Below are positions 8,107 to 15,716 of a stretch of DNA of 64,000 nt, piece after piece. The stretch is from Micromonospora matsumotoense (GTDB taxonomy: Bacteria > Actinomycetota > Actinomycetes > Mycobacteriales > Micromonosporaceae), in the NCBI RefSeq assembly GCF_900091525.1, contig NZ_FMCU01000018.1, positions 86,818-150,817 on the forward strand, read 5' to 3'. Both the position numbers and the translations under genes were made by a program. A model generated the notes under the pieces. It saw only the letters and a list, made by a program, of their open reading frames with translations. It had not been told where the DNA came from and made no database searches. Each line of letters starts with the position of its first letter. Position 1 is the stretch's first letter.

Positions 8107-8911
8107 GTGCACGACCACGATGCCCGGCCCGCTGCCGATGGAGTGGAGCACGATCTCGCGGTGGCGTCACCATCGAGGTCTACCGCCGGCTGGCAGCGCG
8201 GTTGGCCGACCGGTTCACCGTGCACCTCTACAACCGTCGCGGCCGGGCCGACGCGGCGGCCCGCGCCGAGCCCTACGACGGCGACCAGGACGTCGACGAC
8301 CTCGCCACGCTGCTGACCGCCACCGGGGTCCGCAACGTGCTCGGCCACAGCGGCGGCGGCTTCGTGGCCCTGCGCGCCGCCGCCCGTGGGTTGCCGATCG
8401 ACCGGCTCGCCCTCTATGACGCGGCGGTCCAGGTCAACGGCCTGTTCCCCCTCGACTGGGTGCCCGCCGCCCGCGAGGCGTCACACGCGGGCGACATCGC
8501 CCGCGCCCTGGCGCTCACCGGGGCCGGCCTCAACACCCACTCGGCCGCGCCGCGCCTGCCACTGGCCGTGCGGATCGCCATCTGCCGGTTGTTCCTGCGT
8601 ACGACGATCGGGCGCACCATGGGCGAGTTGCTGCCGACCACCCTGGACGAGAGCATGTTGATCCCGCAGCACGACAGCTCGCCGCAGCGGTGGGCCGGCA
8701 TCACCGCCGAGGTGCTGCCGGCCTACGGCAGCAGCGGGCCGCCCTACTACCGGCCGACCAACGAGGCGCTGGCCCGGGTCATGCCGCACGCCGCACGTTG
8801 GCGGTGCCCCGCGCCGGCCACGACGCGCTCAACCGCGCCCCGCGACACCTGCTCGATGCGCTCGCCGACTTTCTTCACCACCCCGGCGCCGCGCAGCGGA
8901 CCCGCTCGTGA
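8107..8911 (+). pseudogene. Alpha/beta hydrolase, broken by micro-inversion and frameshift
   Basis: From 8160 the plus strand encodes GGVTIEVYRRLAARLADRF, then NVLGHSGGGFVALRAAA with the nucleophile elbow GHSGG, and on to LARVMPHA near 8795. There a one-base deletion shifts the frame; the natural ending (TLAVPRAGHDALNRAPRHLL) continues in another frame to the stop at 8911. The missing start of the gene is visible on the opposite strand: the reverse complement of 8107-8160 reads REIVLHSIGSGPGIVVVH, exactly what should precede GGGVTIEV. So about 50 bp were inverted and the first codons lost. Confidence 0.7.
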
Positions 8912-9033
8912 CCAGCCGACAGCATCCGCACGCTGCCCCGGAGACGGTTCCCGGCACGCGGGAGCCACCAGGGCGGGGGCCAGCGGGTCGCCGGGGCGGG
9001 AGCCGGGGACGGCCGGCCACCGCCACGAGCGGG

Positions 9034-9954
9034 TCAGGCGTGCGGCCCGCCTGCTGCCGGTCGGCCGCCGAGGAAGCCCTCCAGGGCTTCGGTGAACCGG
9101 GCCGGCTGCTCCTCGGCGGCGTAGTGGCCGCAGTCGTCGATGATCACCTCGGTGACGTCGTCGGCCGCCAGTCGCATCGTCTGGGCGACCAGTGCGCCAC
9201 TGTAGAGCGCGCCGCCGATGGCGAGCACCGGCAGCGTCAGCCGGGTCTTCGCGCGCTGCGCGTTCTGCGCGATCGTCTCGTCCAGCGCCCGGTAGTACCC
9301 GAAGCTCGCCCGCAGCCCGCGCGGGTCCGCGACGATCGCCTCGACGTAGACGTCGACCGCATACCCGGGGATAGCGGTCGGGGTGGCGGCCTTCTTGGCG
9401 AACTGGTAGCCGAAGAAAAGCCGTTCCCGCCCCCGGACCAGCTCCTCGTTGAGATCGTCGAGCCGGTTGAAACCGAAGTGCCAGAGCCGCTGGCTGACTG
9501 CGGCCGGGCTGAAGACCGACGGGGTCGGCGTGAGCCCGGGGATGATCGCGTCGACGACGGCGAGCCGGCCCACCCGCCCGGGGTGGTCGGCGGCGAGGGC
9601 GTACCCGGTCCACATGCCGATGTCGTGGCCGACCACGTCGAACCGGTCGTGGCCCAGCGCGGCCATCAGGGCGACCAGGTCGGCGGCCAGCGTGCCGGCG
9701 TCGTACCCGGCGTCGGGCTTGTCGGAGAGCCCGGACCCGCGCGGGTCGACGGCGACGACGGTGTGCGTACGGGCGAGGGCGGGCATCACCTTGCGCCAGG
9801 CGTACCAGGTCTGCGGCCACCCGCCGACCAGCAGCAGCGGCGGGCCGTCCCCGCCGGTGACCGCGTGCAGCCGCAGCCCGTCCAGCTCGACGAGCCGGCT
9901 GGTGAAGACGTCGGTGAACCCGGCGGGCAGCCGCAGCGAACTCAAGGTTGTCAT
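9034..9954 (-). CDS. Epoxide-hydrolase-like alpha/beta hydrolase
   Basis: The 306-residue protein has an oxyanion-type motif GGWPQTW at about 44-50, where HGFPQ is usual. The nucleophile elbow is VVGHDIGMW with Asp111, typical of epoxide hydrolases and dehalogenases, and the C-terminal His is in DDCGHYAAEEQP. An Asp nucleophile points to an ester-intermediate mechanism on epoxides or halides; the natural substrate is unknown. It is divergent from a TetR gene and shares a symmetric operator with it. The ATG at 9954 was chosen; ATGs at 9966 and 9972 lie inside the operator. No ribosome-binding site is visible for any of them. Confidence 0.8.
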   Translation of the reverse strand: MTTLSSLRLPAGFTDVFTSRLVELDGLRLHAVTGGDGPPLLLVGGWPQTWYAWRKVMPALARTHTVVAVDPRGSGLSDKPDAGYDAGTLAADLVALMAALGHDRFDVVGHDIGMWTGYALAADHPGRVGRLAVVDAIIPGLTPTPSVFSPAAVSQRLWHFGFNRLDDLNEELVRGRERLFFGYQFAKKAATPTAIPGYAVDVYVEAIVADPRGLRASFGYYRALDETIAQNAQRAKTRLTLPVLAIGGALYSGALVAQTMRLAADDVTEVIIDDCGHYAAEEQPARFTEALEGFLGGRPAAGGPHA

Positions 9955-9963
9955 GCCGGCGAC

Positions 9964-10024
9964 CATACCCATCTTGGAACGATCAGTACAAGACCCTTGG
10001 AACGATCGGTACAAGATGGGTATG
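9964..10024. promoter_or_regulatory. Symmetric double TetR operator
   Basis: Two 20-bp near-palindromes, CTTGGAACGATCAGTACAAG (9973-9992) and CTTGGAACGATCGGTACAAG (9996-10015), are offset by 23 bp. They are flanked by CATACCCAT (9964-9972) and its exact complement ATGGGTATG (10016-10024). The whole 61-bp block is therefore roughly two-fold symmetric and fills the gap between the divergent hydrolase and regulator genes. It is the obvious site for the adjacent TetR protein to repress both genes. Confidence 0.85.
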
Positions 10025-10033
10025 CTGACGACC

Positions 10034-10603
10034 ATGGCAGGTCGCAAGCAGTTCGACGTGGACGAGGCGCTACGACGGGCGATGCACGTCTTCTGGCGCT
10101 GGGGCTACTCGGAGGCCTCGATCGACCGCCTCACCGAGGGCACCGGCCTGGGCCGCAGCTCGCTCTACGGCACCTTCGGCGACAAGAGCGCCCTCTTCCG
10201 CAAGAGCCTCCAGCTCTACACGCAGACCTACCACCCGCTGTTCGACCAGGCGCTACGCGGCCCCCACCCCAGCCCGAACGCCGTGGTGGCCGCCTTCCTC
10301 CGGGTCACCCTGAACCGCATCGCCGACCCGACCGTCCCGGACGGCTGCCTGGTCACCGTGTCGGCAGCGCAGTTCCCGGCCCTCGATGCGGAGGGCCAGG
10401 CGATGGTCCGCGCCGTGATCGACGGCCTGCGGGCGATGCTGGAACAGGCGTTGCTGGCGGCGGGGGCCGGTGAGCAGGAGGCGGCCGAGTGGGCGTTGTG
10501 CACGCTGGCGACGAACAAGTCCCTGGCGGTGCTGAGCCGCGCCGGCTTCTCCGGCGAAGACCTGGCGACCGTGGCCGCAGTCGCCGCCCGCCCCCGGGAC
10601 TGA
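10034..10603 (+). CDS. TetR-family transcriptional regulator
   Basis: The protein has 189 residues. An N-terminal HTH covers about residues 8-50 (ALRRAMHVFWRWGYSEASID, then GLGRSSLYGTFGDKSALF) and is followed by an all-helical ligand domain (VPDGCLVTVSAAQ). It probably represses itself and the divergent epoxide-hydrolase-like gene through the double operator just upstream, with a hydrolase substrate or product as inducer. The start was placed at the ATG at 10034 (MAGRKQF); an in-frame ATG at 10022 overlaps the operator. Neither has a ribosome-binding site, so the mRNA may be leaderless. Confidence 0.85.
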   Translation: MAGRKQFDVDEALRRAMHVFWRWGYSEASIDRLTEGTGLGRSSLYGTFGDKSALFRKSLQLYTQTYHPLFDQALRGPHPSPNAVVAAFLRVTLNRIADPTVPDGCLVTVSAAQFPALDAEGQAMVRAVIDGLRAMLEQALLAAGAGEQEAAEWALCTLATNKSLAVLSRAGFSGEDLATVAAVAARPRD

Positions 10604-10647
10604 CGGTGCCGGTGACGCCGACCCCGCCCGCCCCGGGAGCGGTCAAT

Positions 10648-10775
10648 GCGTCCAGAAGGTCGCCGGGAGGGCTCGACGTCGGTCGCGGACCGTTCGAGGA
10701 GTGCGGCGATGGGCAACAGTGCGGTCGCCGCGGCGTCCCCGGCGCGGGCCAACTGACGGATCACGTCCGCCTACG
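10648..10775 (-). pseudogene. Duplicated 3' fragment of the phosphotransferase gene
   Basis: The minus strand reads DVIRQLARAGDAAATALLPI and then ALLERSATDVE, nearly identical to the last 40 residues of the intact phosphotransferase ending at 12416. A one-base deletion after ATDVE destroys the natural ending. Both copies have the same orientation and bracket the VapBC and DoxX/HxlR genes as direct repeats about 1.77 kb apart. Confidence 0.75.
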
Positions 10776-10782
10776 GATCGCG

Positions 10783-11166
10783 TCAGATTATGCGGATCCT
10801 GACGAGGTCTTCGAGTCCTGCGAGGTCGTCGGCGTTGCGGGTATAGACGGCGGCGTCGTGGGCATGTGCGGTTGCGGCGATGAGGAGGTCCATCACCCTG
10901 GCTCGCGGCTGACGGCCGGTCTCGACGACGCGGGCAGCCAGTCGTGCGTAGCTGTCGGCGATCACGTCGTCGATGGGCAGCGGATCAAATCGGCGCTGGA
11001 TGGCACTCAACCGCGCCAACCGGAGCGCCCTCGCCTCGGCGGTTTTCGCGACCAGGACACCGAACTGGAGTTCGGCGAGGCTGGCGACGCTGATGGCCAG
11101 TTCACCCGGAATCGGGGTTACGTCGTTGGCGATGAGGATGCTGGTGTCGAGGATGCCGCGGCTCAC
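10783..11166 (-). CDS. vapC: VapC-type PIN-domain toxin
   Basis: The 127-residue PIN protein shows the acidic metal-binding residues Asp7 (GILDTSILIA), Glu32 (SLAELQFG), Asp93 (VMDLLIAATA) and Asp113 (TRNADDLAGL). VapC toxins are Mg-dependent ribonucleases that cut tRNA or rRNA and are held inactive by their antitoxin. It starts with GTG and overlaps the antitoxin stop by four bases (GTGA), so the two are translationally coupled. The exact RNA target cannot be predicted. Confidence 0.9.
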   Translation of the reverse strand: MSRGILDTSILIANDVTPIPGELAISVASLAELQFGVLVAKTAEARALRLARLSAIQRRFDPLPIDDVIADSYARLAARVVETGRQPRARVMDLLIAATAHAHDAAVYTRNADDLAGLEDLVRIRII

Positions 11167-11411
11167 CGCTCAGCCCATGGATCGGTGACGGTGCCGTCCA
11201 AGAGATCACGGTCGCCTGCCCACGCGGCGTCGGTGGGTTGGTCGAACACACCGGCAAGGTCGTCCCACTCGCGCCAGGTTCGCGGGCTGACCGGGCCGAG
11301 CACGGCTGCCGGGCGGCCGGCGACGGTGATCGTCAAGCGTTCACCTGCCTGCGCCCGACGTACCAGGTCGCTGGCGTTCTGGCGCATCTCCCGAAGCCCC
11401 ACCTCATGCAT
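11163..11411 (-). CDS. Phd/YefM-type antitoxin for the adjacent PIN toxin
   Basis: The 82-residue protein starts MHEVGLREMRQNASDLVRRA, with the Phd/YefM N-terminal DNA-binding fold (GERLTITVAGRPAAVL at about 25-40) and a Trp/Asp-rich C-terminus (WREWDDLAGVFDQPTDAAW) that should wrap the toxin. The ATG at 11411 is preferred over one at 11429 that lies inside the operator palindrome. No ribosome-binding site is seen. The antitoxin, alone or with its toxin, most likely represses its own operon. Confidence 0.85.
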   Translation of the reverse strand: MHEVGLREMRQNASDLVRRAQAGERLTITVAGRPAAVLGPVSPRTWREWDDLAGVFDQPTDAAWAGDRDLLDGTVTDPWAER

Positions 11412-11418
11412 GCGCCAA

Positions 11419-11438
11419 ACGTAGCACATGTGCTACGT
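11419..11438. promoter_or_regulatory. Perfect 20-bp palindrome, probable toxin-antitoxin operator
   Basis: ACGTAGCACATGTGCTACGT is a perfect dyad whose near end lies 7 bases upstream of the antitoxin ATG. Its position and symmetry fit autoregulation by the antitoxin complex. Confidence 0.75.
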
Positions 11439-11526
11439 GCAGTCGGCGATCGCCGGCCGCGGCCCGGGCCGACTACTCAGATTCGGCCGCCGTCACGCAG
11501 GCAGGTACGGGTGCCCTGGGCCGTAC

Positions 11527-11892
11527 TCAGATCCAGGTGGTGGCCAGCCAGGCCGTGACGGCGGCGGTCACCAGCAGGACGATGTTGAGTCCGATCTGGC
11601 GGGCCTCACCCCGGGACAGGTGCACCGCGATGCCGCCGACCTGGATCAGGACGAGGCCGACGGCCGCCGCGACGGCGAGCCAGGGCGCGATCCCGGTCAG
11701 CGGTGGCAGGAGCAGGCCGGCCGCGCCGAGAATCTCCAGCACCCCGATGGTCCGGACCAACGGCATGGGTACGCGGTCGACCCAGCCCATCATCGGCTGG
11801 AGCTGCTCCCGGCTCTGCGTGGCCTTCTTGCCCCCGGCGTACAGGTAGAACACGGCCAGCAGGGCGGCGACGATCCAGTAGGCAAGTGTCAT
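11527..11892 (-). CDS. DoxX-family membrane protein
   Basis: The 121-residue protein has four hydrophobic helices. The DoxX pattern shows in FYLYAGGKKA near the N-terminus and LEILGAAGLLLPPLTG in the middle. DoxX proteins are often tied to redox or quinone chemistry, but this one has no known substrate. AAGGGG lies a few bases before the ATG. It is divergent from an HxlR-type regulator that probably controls it. Confidence 0.8.
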   Translation of the reverse strand: MTLAYWIVAALLAVFYLYAGGKKATQSREQLQPMMGWVDRVPMPLVRTIGVLEILGAAGLLLPPLTGIAPWLAVAAAVGLVLIQVGGIAVHLSRGEARQIGLNIVLLVTAAVTAWLATTWI

Positions 11893-12003
11893 GACGGGCC
11901 CCTTCGATAATGAGCACGATGGTTACGAGAAGGAAGTAGCCACATCATGTGTCAGTATCGGAGGGCTTACAAAAGGCACACGGGTGTGCGTGAGGCACAG
12001 GGG

Positions 12004-12387
12004 ATGGTCATGTCGCAGTACGAACACACCTGCCTGATCCGGGGCGACGGCGGCCGGACGATCCGGGCGATCCTGGATCGGATCTGCAACAAGTGGACAC
12101 TGCTGATCGTGGCGACCCTCGACCGGGGCGCACTGCGCTTCACCGAGCTGCACCAGCAGATACCCGGCATCTCCCAACGCATGCTGACGCTGACCCTGCG
12201 CCACCTGGAGCGCGACGGCCTGGTCGCGCGGACGGCGTACGCGGAGGTCCCACCCCGGGTGGAGTACGCGCTGACCCCCACCGGCAAGAGCCTCATCCCG
12301 CCCGCGCTGGCCCTCGCCGGCTGGGCCATCGAGCACGTCCCCCACATCGAAGCCAGTCGGGCGCTGCACCAGAACCGGCCCGGATGA
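12004..12387 (+). CDS. HxlR-family winged-helix regulator
   Basis: The 127-residue HxlR protein has a Cys near the N-terminus (YEHTCLIRG), the DNA-reading segment WTLLIVATLDRGALRFTELH, a recognition region QQIPGISQRMLTLTLRHLER and a wing VPPRVEYALTPTG. Many HxlR regulators sense redox or electrophile stress, and the single Cys would suit that. It probably regulates the divergent DoxX gene. The ATG at 12004 is the first that begins the family's conserved part; 12010 is an alternative, and the open frame continues up to 11947. Confidence 0.8.
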   Translation: MVMSQYEHTCLIRGDGGRTIRAILDRICNKWTLLIVATLDRGALRFTELHQQIPGISQRMLTLTLRHLERDGLVARTAYAEVPPRVEYALTPTGKSLIPPALALAGWAIEHVPHIEASRALHQNRPG

Positions 12388-12415
12388 CATCGCAGGGCCG
12401 GGTGGTGGACCTCGA

Positions 12416-13189
12416 TCAACGCGTCCAGAAGGCGGCCGGCAGGGCCTCGACGTCAGTCGCGGACCGTTCGAGGAGTTCCGCGATGGGCAGCAGCGCGATG
12501 GCTGCGGCGTCCCCGGCGTGGGCCAGGTGGCGGATCACGTCGGCCTGCCGCCGGGCCCGCTGCGGCACTGCGACGGCGAACCCACTCCGGTCACCCTCGT
12601 AGCCGTACGCGTCGAGCAGAAGACGCAACCGACGGGCCCGCTCGCGTACGTCGTCGTCGCTCAACGGCCTGCCGTCGCGCGGCGACGCGAGCGGCACCCA
12701 GGTCAGCGCGGAGAACGCCAGGTCCCAGTCCCGGGACGACGGGCCGGCGGTGTCCCAGTCGCAGAACCCGACCAGCCGGTCACCGTCCACCACCGCGTTG
12801 TAGGGCGACGCATCCTGGTGCCCGACGACCAGCCCGGGGCCCATCGTGCGGCCGACGAACCAGCACTCGTCCTGCGGCGGCACGAAGCCGGCGGTCAGGT
12901 CGTGGACCCGGCGCAGCCATTGGCCGACCTGGACCAGCATCGAGTCGGCCGACGCCCAGCCGGGCCACGGCTCCCGGCCGCCGATCGTCTCCCCCGGCAG
13001 AAAACTGAGCATCTCGCGCCCCTGGTCGTCGAAGCCGAGCGCGCGGGGAGCGGCGTCGAACCCGGCATCCTCCAGATGTCGCAGCACCGCGTGCACGGTG
13101 GCGGTCCACCGCGACGCCCGCTTGTGTACGACACCACCGATCAACACGGCACCGGTGGTGTTACCGCCGGGCAGCAGTTCCTCGCGCAT
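12416..13189 (-). CDS. Aminoglycoside-phosphotransferase-like kinase
   Basis: The 257-residue protein opens MREELLPGGNTTGAVLIGG. Its catalytic loop is HQDASPYNAV (His124, Asp126, Asn131), followed by the metal-binding CDWDTAGPSSRDWDLA at about 143-158. Such APH-fold kinases phosphorylate antibiotics, choline, homoserine or unknown metabolites; the target here is not predictable. The ATG at 13189 begins the conserved part, although no clear ribosome-binding site precedes it. Its 3' 125 bp recur as a degenerate copy at 10648-10775. Confidence 0.75.
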   Translation of the reverse strand: MREELLPGGNTTGAVLIGGVVHKRASRWTATVHAVLRHLEDAGFDAAPRALGFDDQGREMLSFLPGETIGGREPWPGWASADSMLVQVGQWLRRVHDLTAGFVPPQDECWFVGRTMGPGLVVGHQDASPYNAVVDGDRLVGFCDWDTAGPSSRDWDLAFSALTWVPLASPRDGRPLSDDDVRERARRLRLLLDAYGYEGDRSGFAVAVPQRARRQADVIRHLAHAGDAAAIALLPIAELLERSATDVEALPAAFWTR

Positions 13190-13373
13190 CTGCCGGGTAT
13201 ACCGGGCTCCGCCACGCCAGCGACACCGAGTTTCGCAAGCCCTCGGCGTCCCACCTGGCCTCTCGACCGGTAGAGGGTCCACACCGGTCGGCCATCCGAC
13301 ACCGCACACCGACTCGCTCCGAACGTGGGCCCGCCGGTGGCCGGGGTGATTCTCGCTGTTGAGATGCGCGGCG

Positions 13374-13808
13374 TTACGCCTGGCTGAGGAGGTGGCGTGA
13401 CGGAATGTAGTCGATCTTCGTGTCGGCGTAGACACCGAGCGTGCCATCGTTGAGACACCTCAGGCCGACGCTGATCCAGCGCACCTCTCCGTCGTCGAAG
13501 AGCGCGTAGCCGACCGCGACGGCGAACTCCTCACCTCCACAGGGGCAGGCGCAGGACTCGTGGTCGGTCCCGGCCCAGTGTTCGGCGCTGTCGCCGATGA
13601 AGGCGACCGCGCCGCAGGTGAGACAGGTCCGCTGCGTCGCCTCCTCCTCGTCGATGGTGACGCGAAAGGTACGGCCGTCGCACTCGCCGCAGCGGGACTC
13701 CAGCACCGTGGCCACCGGGTAACCTCCCGCCGCGAAATGGCGGAGGTACTCGGCGAGGTCGTCGACATTCTCCCCACGCCACAGCTTCCCGGACTTGTCG
13801 AGTGCCAT
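13374..13808 (-). CDS. Cys-rich zinc-ribbon-like hypothetical protein
   Basis: The 144-residue protein has paired cysteines in CGECDGRTF (about 40-43), CLTCGAV (about 62-65) and CACPCGGEEF (about 86-90), which suggest one or two zinc ribbons. The N-terminal stretch ENVDDLAEYLRHFAAGGYP resembles small actinobacterial proteins of unknown function. There is no signal peptide. It is divergent from a small membrane gene 58 bp away. Confidence 0.7.
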   Translation of the reverse strand: MALDKSGKLWRGENVDDLAEYLRHFAAGGYPVATVLESRCGECDGRTFRVTIDEEEATQRTCLTCGAVAFIGDSAEHWAGTDHESCACPCGGEEFAVAVGYALFDDGEVRWISVGLRCLNDGTLGVYADTKIDYIPSRHLLSQA

Positions 13809-13866
13809 CTCCGCATTGTGCCTGGCACCGGCGGTGCGCCCGCGAGCGGATCACTAGACTGGCTGG

Positions 13867-14070
13867 ATGCGGCAGGCACTGAGAGACCTCACCTTCTCCG
13901 ACCACTCCGAGTGGTTCGGCCTGGGCCCGCTGCTGCTCGCCGTCCTGGCCGGCATCCGCGCGTTCATGGCCGACGAGCCCTTCGCCCGCTGGGGCTGGAC
14001 CGTCGTCGCCGTCCTCATGCTGATCATCTGCGCCGTCTACGCGATCTGGGCGAGGAAGAAGCACTCCTGA
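13867..14070 (+). CDS. Small two-helix membrane protein
   Basis: The 67-residue protein has two hydrophobic segments, GPLLLAVLAGIRAFM at about 20-34 and WTVVAVLMLIICAVYAIW at about 44-61, and ends KKHS. No function is recognised. There is no strong ribosome-binding site; the start was chosen as the first Met before the hydrophobic core. Confidence 0.6.
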   Translation: MRQALRDLTFSDHSEWFGLGPLLLAVLAGIRAFMADEPFARWGWTVVAVLMLIICAVYAIWARKKHS

Positions 14071-14161
14071 GACCTATCCGGAAGGCAGCTACAGCCACTC
14101 GTTGACTGCGACGGCCTTCGACCCCTGCTCGGACGCCAGGCGCACCTTCGAGGTCAGGCAT

Positions 14162-14240
14162 GTGGCCGGCCCGCTGGTCGGCGGGTTCCTGACCGACCAC
14201 GCCGGGTAGCGGTGGATCTTCCTCGTCAACCTGCCGATCG
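14162..14240 (+). pseudogene. MFS (EmrB/QacA-type) transporter fragment
   Basis: Twenty-six codons read VAGPLVGGFLTDHAG, then a TAG where Trp is expected, then RWIFLVNLPIG. This is the motif-C/loop region of 14-helix DHA2 drug exporters, which usually read GPLxGGxxxxxxxWRWIFxxNxPxG. Nothing recognisable lies on either side, so it is a small relic. Confidence 0.6.
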
Positions 14241-14276
14241 GGGATCCGGATGGCCGCGCGGGCAACAGCCGTGCCG

Positions 14277-14289
14277 CATAATCCGTTCA
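14277..14289 (+). promoter_or_regulatory. -10 box directly before a start codon
   Basis: CATAAT at 14277-14282 is followed six bases later by the ATG at 14289, with no ribosome-binding site, which fits a leaderless transcript. No clear -35 box was seen. Confidence 0.45.
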
Positions 14290-14642
14290 TGACCTCCACC
14301 GGCTTGTCACGGCTGTCGTTGTGGTCCACCGACTCGTTGTTGTCCATCGGATCCCGAGGCTCGGTGCTGTCCATCGGCAGTGTCGGCTCGATCGCCTCCG
14401 TCGGCAGCATCGGCTCCGCCGGATCGGTCCTGTCCGTCGGGTCCGCGCTCTCGGTCGGGTCGGCCCTGTCGTGGCGGTCCTCCTGGTCATTGCTGGCTGA
14501 CCATTCCTTCGGAGCCGCGATGGGCTCCCGCGAGCGAGCCCGCGCACTCATCGGGCCGTCCGCGGCGTTGGCCGCCGTGGCGCTGACCGCCTATGCCGGC
14601 TACCTCCTGGCGCGCAGCCGCCGGCCGGACGAAGGTCACTGA
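14289..14642 (+). CDS. Ser-Ile-Gly-Ser repeat protein with C-terminal membrane helix
   Basis: The 117-residue protein is dominated from about residue 10 to 65 by hexapeptide-like repeats of the form (V/L)LSIGS or GSxxSVGS, about nine in a row, followed by SWRSSWSLLADHSFGAA. A C-terminal membrane helix (AALAAVALTAYAGYLLA, about 93-109) with a basic end follows. The regular spacing suggests a stacked beta structure or an amyloid-like segment anchored to the membrane. I recall similar repeat proteins in other bacteria, but no function. The likely leaderless start is described with its promoter. Confidence 0.6.
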   Translation: MTSTGLSRLSLWSTDSLLSIGSRGSVLSIGSVGSIASVGSIGSAGSVLSVGSALSVGSALSWRSSWSLLADHSFGAAMGSRERARALIGPSAALAAVALTAYAGYLLARSRRPDEGH

Positions 14643-14741
14643 GGGCCGCAACGGGACAGCAGACGGGCGGCACCTGCCCCGTCGAGACGCGGTCTGTCCG
14701 CACGCCCCGGAGACGCACACTCCGCAGCGGGTGAGTGCACC

Positions 14742-15716
14742 TCAGGCTGCGAAACGGTCGATGTCTCTTGCGAGGTCGTCCCCAGTCAGCGGCTGCTGCA
14801 TGTCGCTGAGGACTCTTGCCAGGGCGGGGAGCGCGTGCTGCTGGTTGGCGAGGAGGACACTCACGTAGTCCTGGTCGGGAACCAGTAGCATCGCGGTCCG
14901 GTATCCGGGCAGGCGCCCGTTGAGGTACATCTGGCCCGAAGGGCCGAGCGCCCATCCGAGGCCGTACGCCAGGGGGTCGTCCGGCGTGGTGCGCGGTCGG
15001 CGGATGTCCTCCAGCAGGGCCCGATCAGCGAGCAGCCCCTCACCAAGTGCCAGGACGTCCGAAACCGACGACCACAAGCCTCCGCTGGGGCGGCGCGCGT
15101 GTGGGTAGTCGCTTCGGGGGAGTTCGGTCGGACCGTCCCAGCCGGTGACCGAGTCGCGCGGTGCGTCGAAACCTGTTCGAGAGAGACGCCAGGGTTCGAG
15201 CAGCTTCTCCGTCAATGCCGTCTCGTACGACGCGCCGTGGAGGGCCGCGAGGATCGCGCCGGCCAGGAAGTAGTTGCCGTTGTAGTAGGACCAGTGCGCC
15301 CCGGGCTCGTGTGCGTTTCCGGCGCGTACCACGAGCCGGGCTGCCTCATCGAGCGCGGGAGGCCCGTGGCCCAGGGCGGCCACGGCGGTCGAGTCCACGG
15401 ACTCGCGCAGCCCCGAGACCTGCCCGAGGATCTGCTCGACGGTAACGCCCGTATCGGCTCGCCAGTCAGGCGCGAGGTCTGGCAGCAGTTCGATGGCGGG
15501 GCTGCCCAGCGGGACGTCGTGCTCCCGCAGTGTCATCACGAGCGCGGTGGAGGTGAATGCCTTCGTCAACGACGCGATTCGGAAGCACGAATCCGGGGTC
15601 ACCTGAACCGCCCCGCGAGTAGCCGCACTTCTTGCCCCCGCGACGGAGACCCCAGCCACCACTGCCGGGACGCCGCGGAGAGCGACCTGCGCGTCGAGCA
15701 CATCCTGGAGATCCAC
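14742..15716 (-). CDS. Serine beta-lactamase/esterase-family hydrolase
   Basis: The 324-residue class-C-like protein has the SxxK motif SLTK (Ser49, Lys52) and the YxN motif in HWSYYNGNY (Tyr144, Asn146). The C-terminal part (MYLNGRLPGYRTAMLLVPD) replaces the KTG box region. It could be a D-aminopeptidase, esterase or carboxypeptidase; there is no obvious signal peptide, so a cytoplasmic esterase is likely. The start is the GTG at 15716 with GGGAG nine bases upstream, rather than the longer frame to 15773. The 288 bases upstream (15717-16004) hold nothing I recognise. Confidence 0.8.
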   Translation of the reverse strand: MDLQDVLDAQVALRGVPAVVAGVSVAGARSAATRGAVQVTPDSCFRIASLTKAFTSTALVMTLREHDVPLGSPAIELLPDLAPDWRADTGVTVEQILGQVSGLRESVDSTAVAALGHGPPALDEAARLVVRAGNAHEPGAHWSYYNGNYFLAGAILAALHGASYETALTEKLLEPWRLSRTGFDAPRDSVTGWDGPTELPRSDYPHARRPSGGLWSSVSDVLALGEGLLADRALLEDIRRPRTTPDDPLAYGLGWALGPSGQMYLNGRLPGYRTAMLLVPDQDYVSVLLANQQHALPALARVLSDMQQPLTGDDLARDIDRFAA

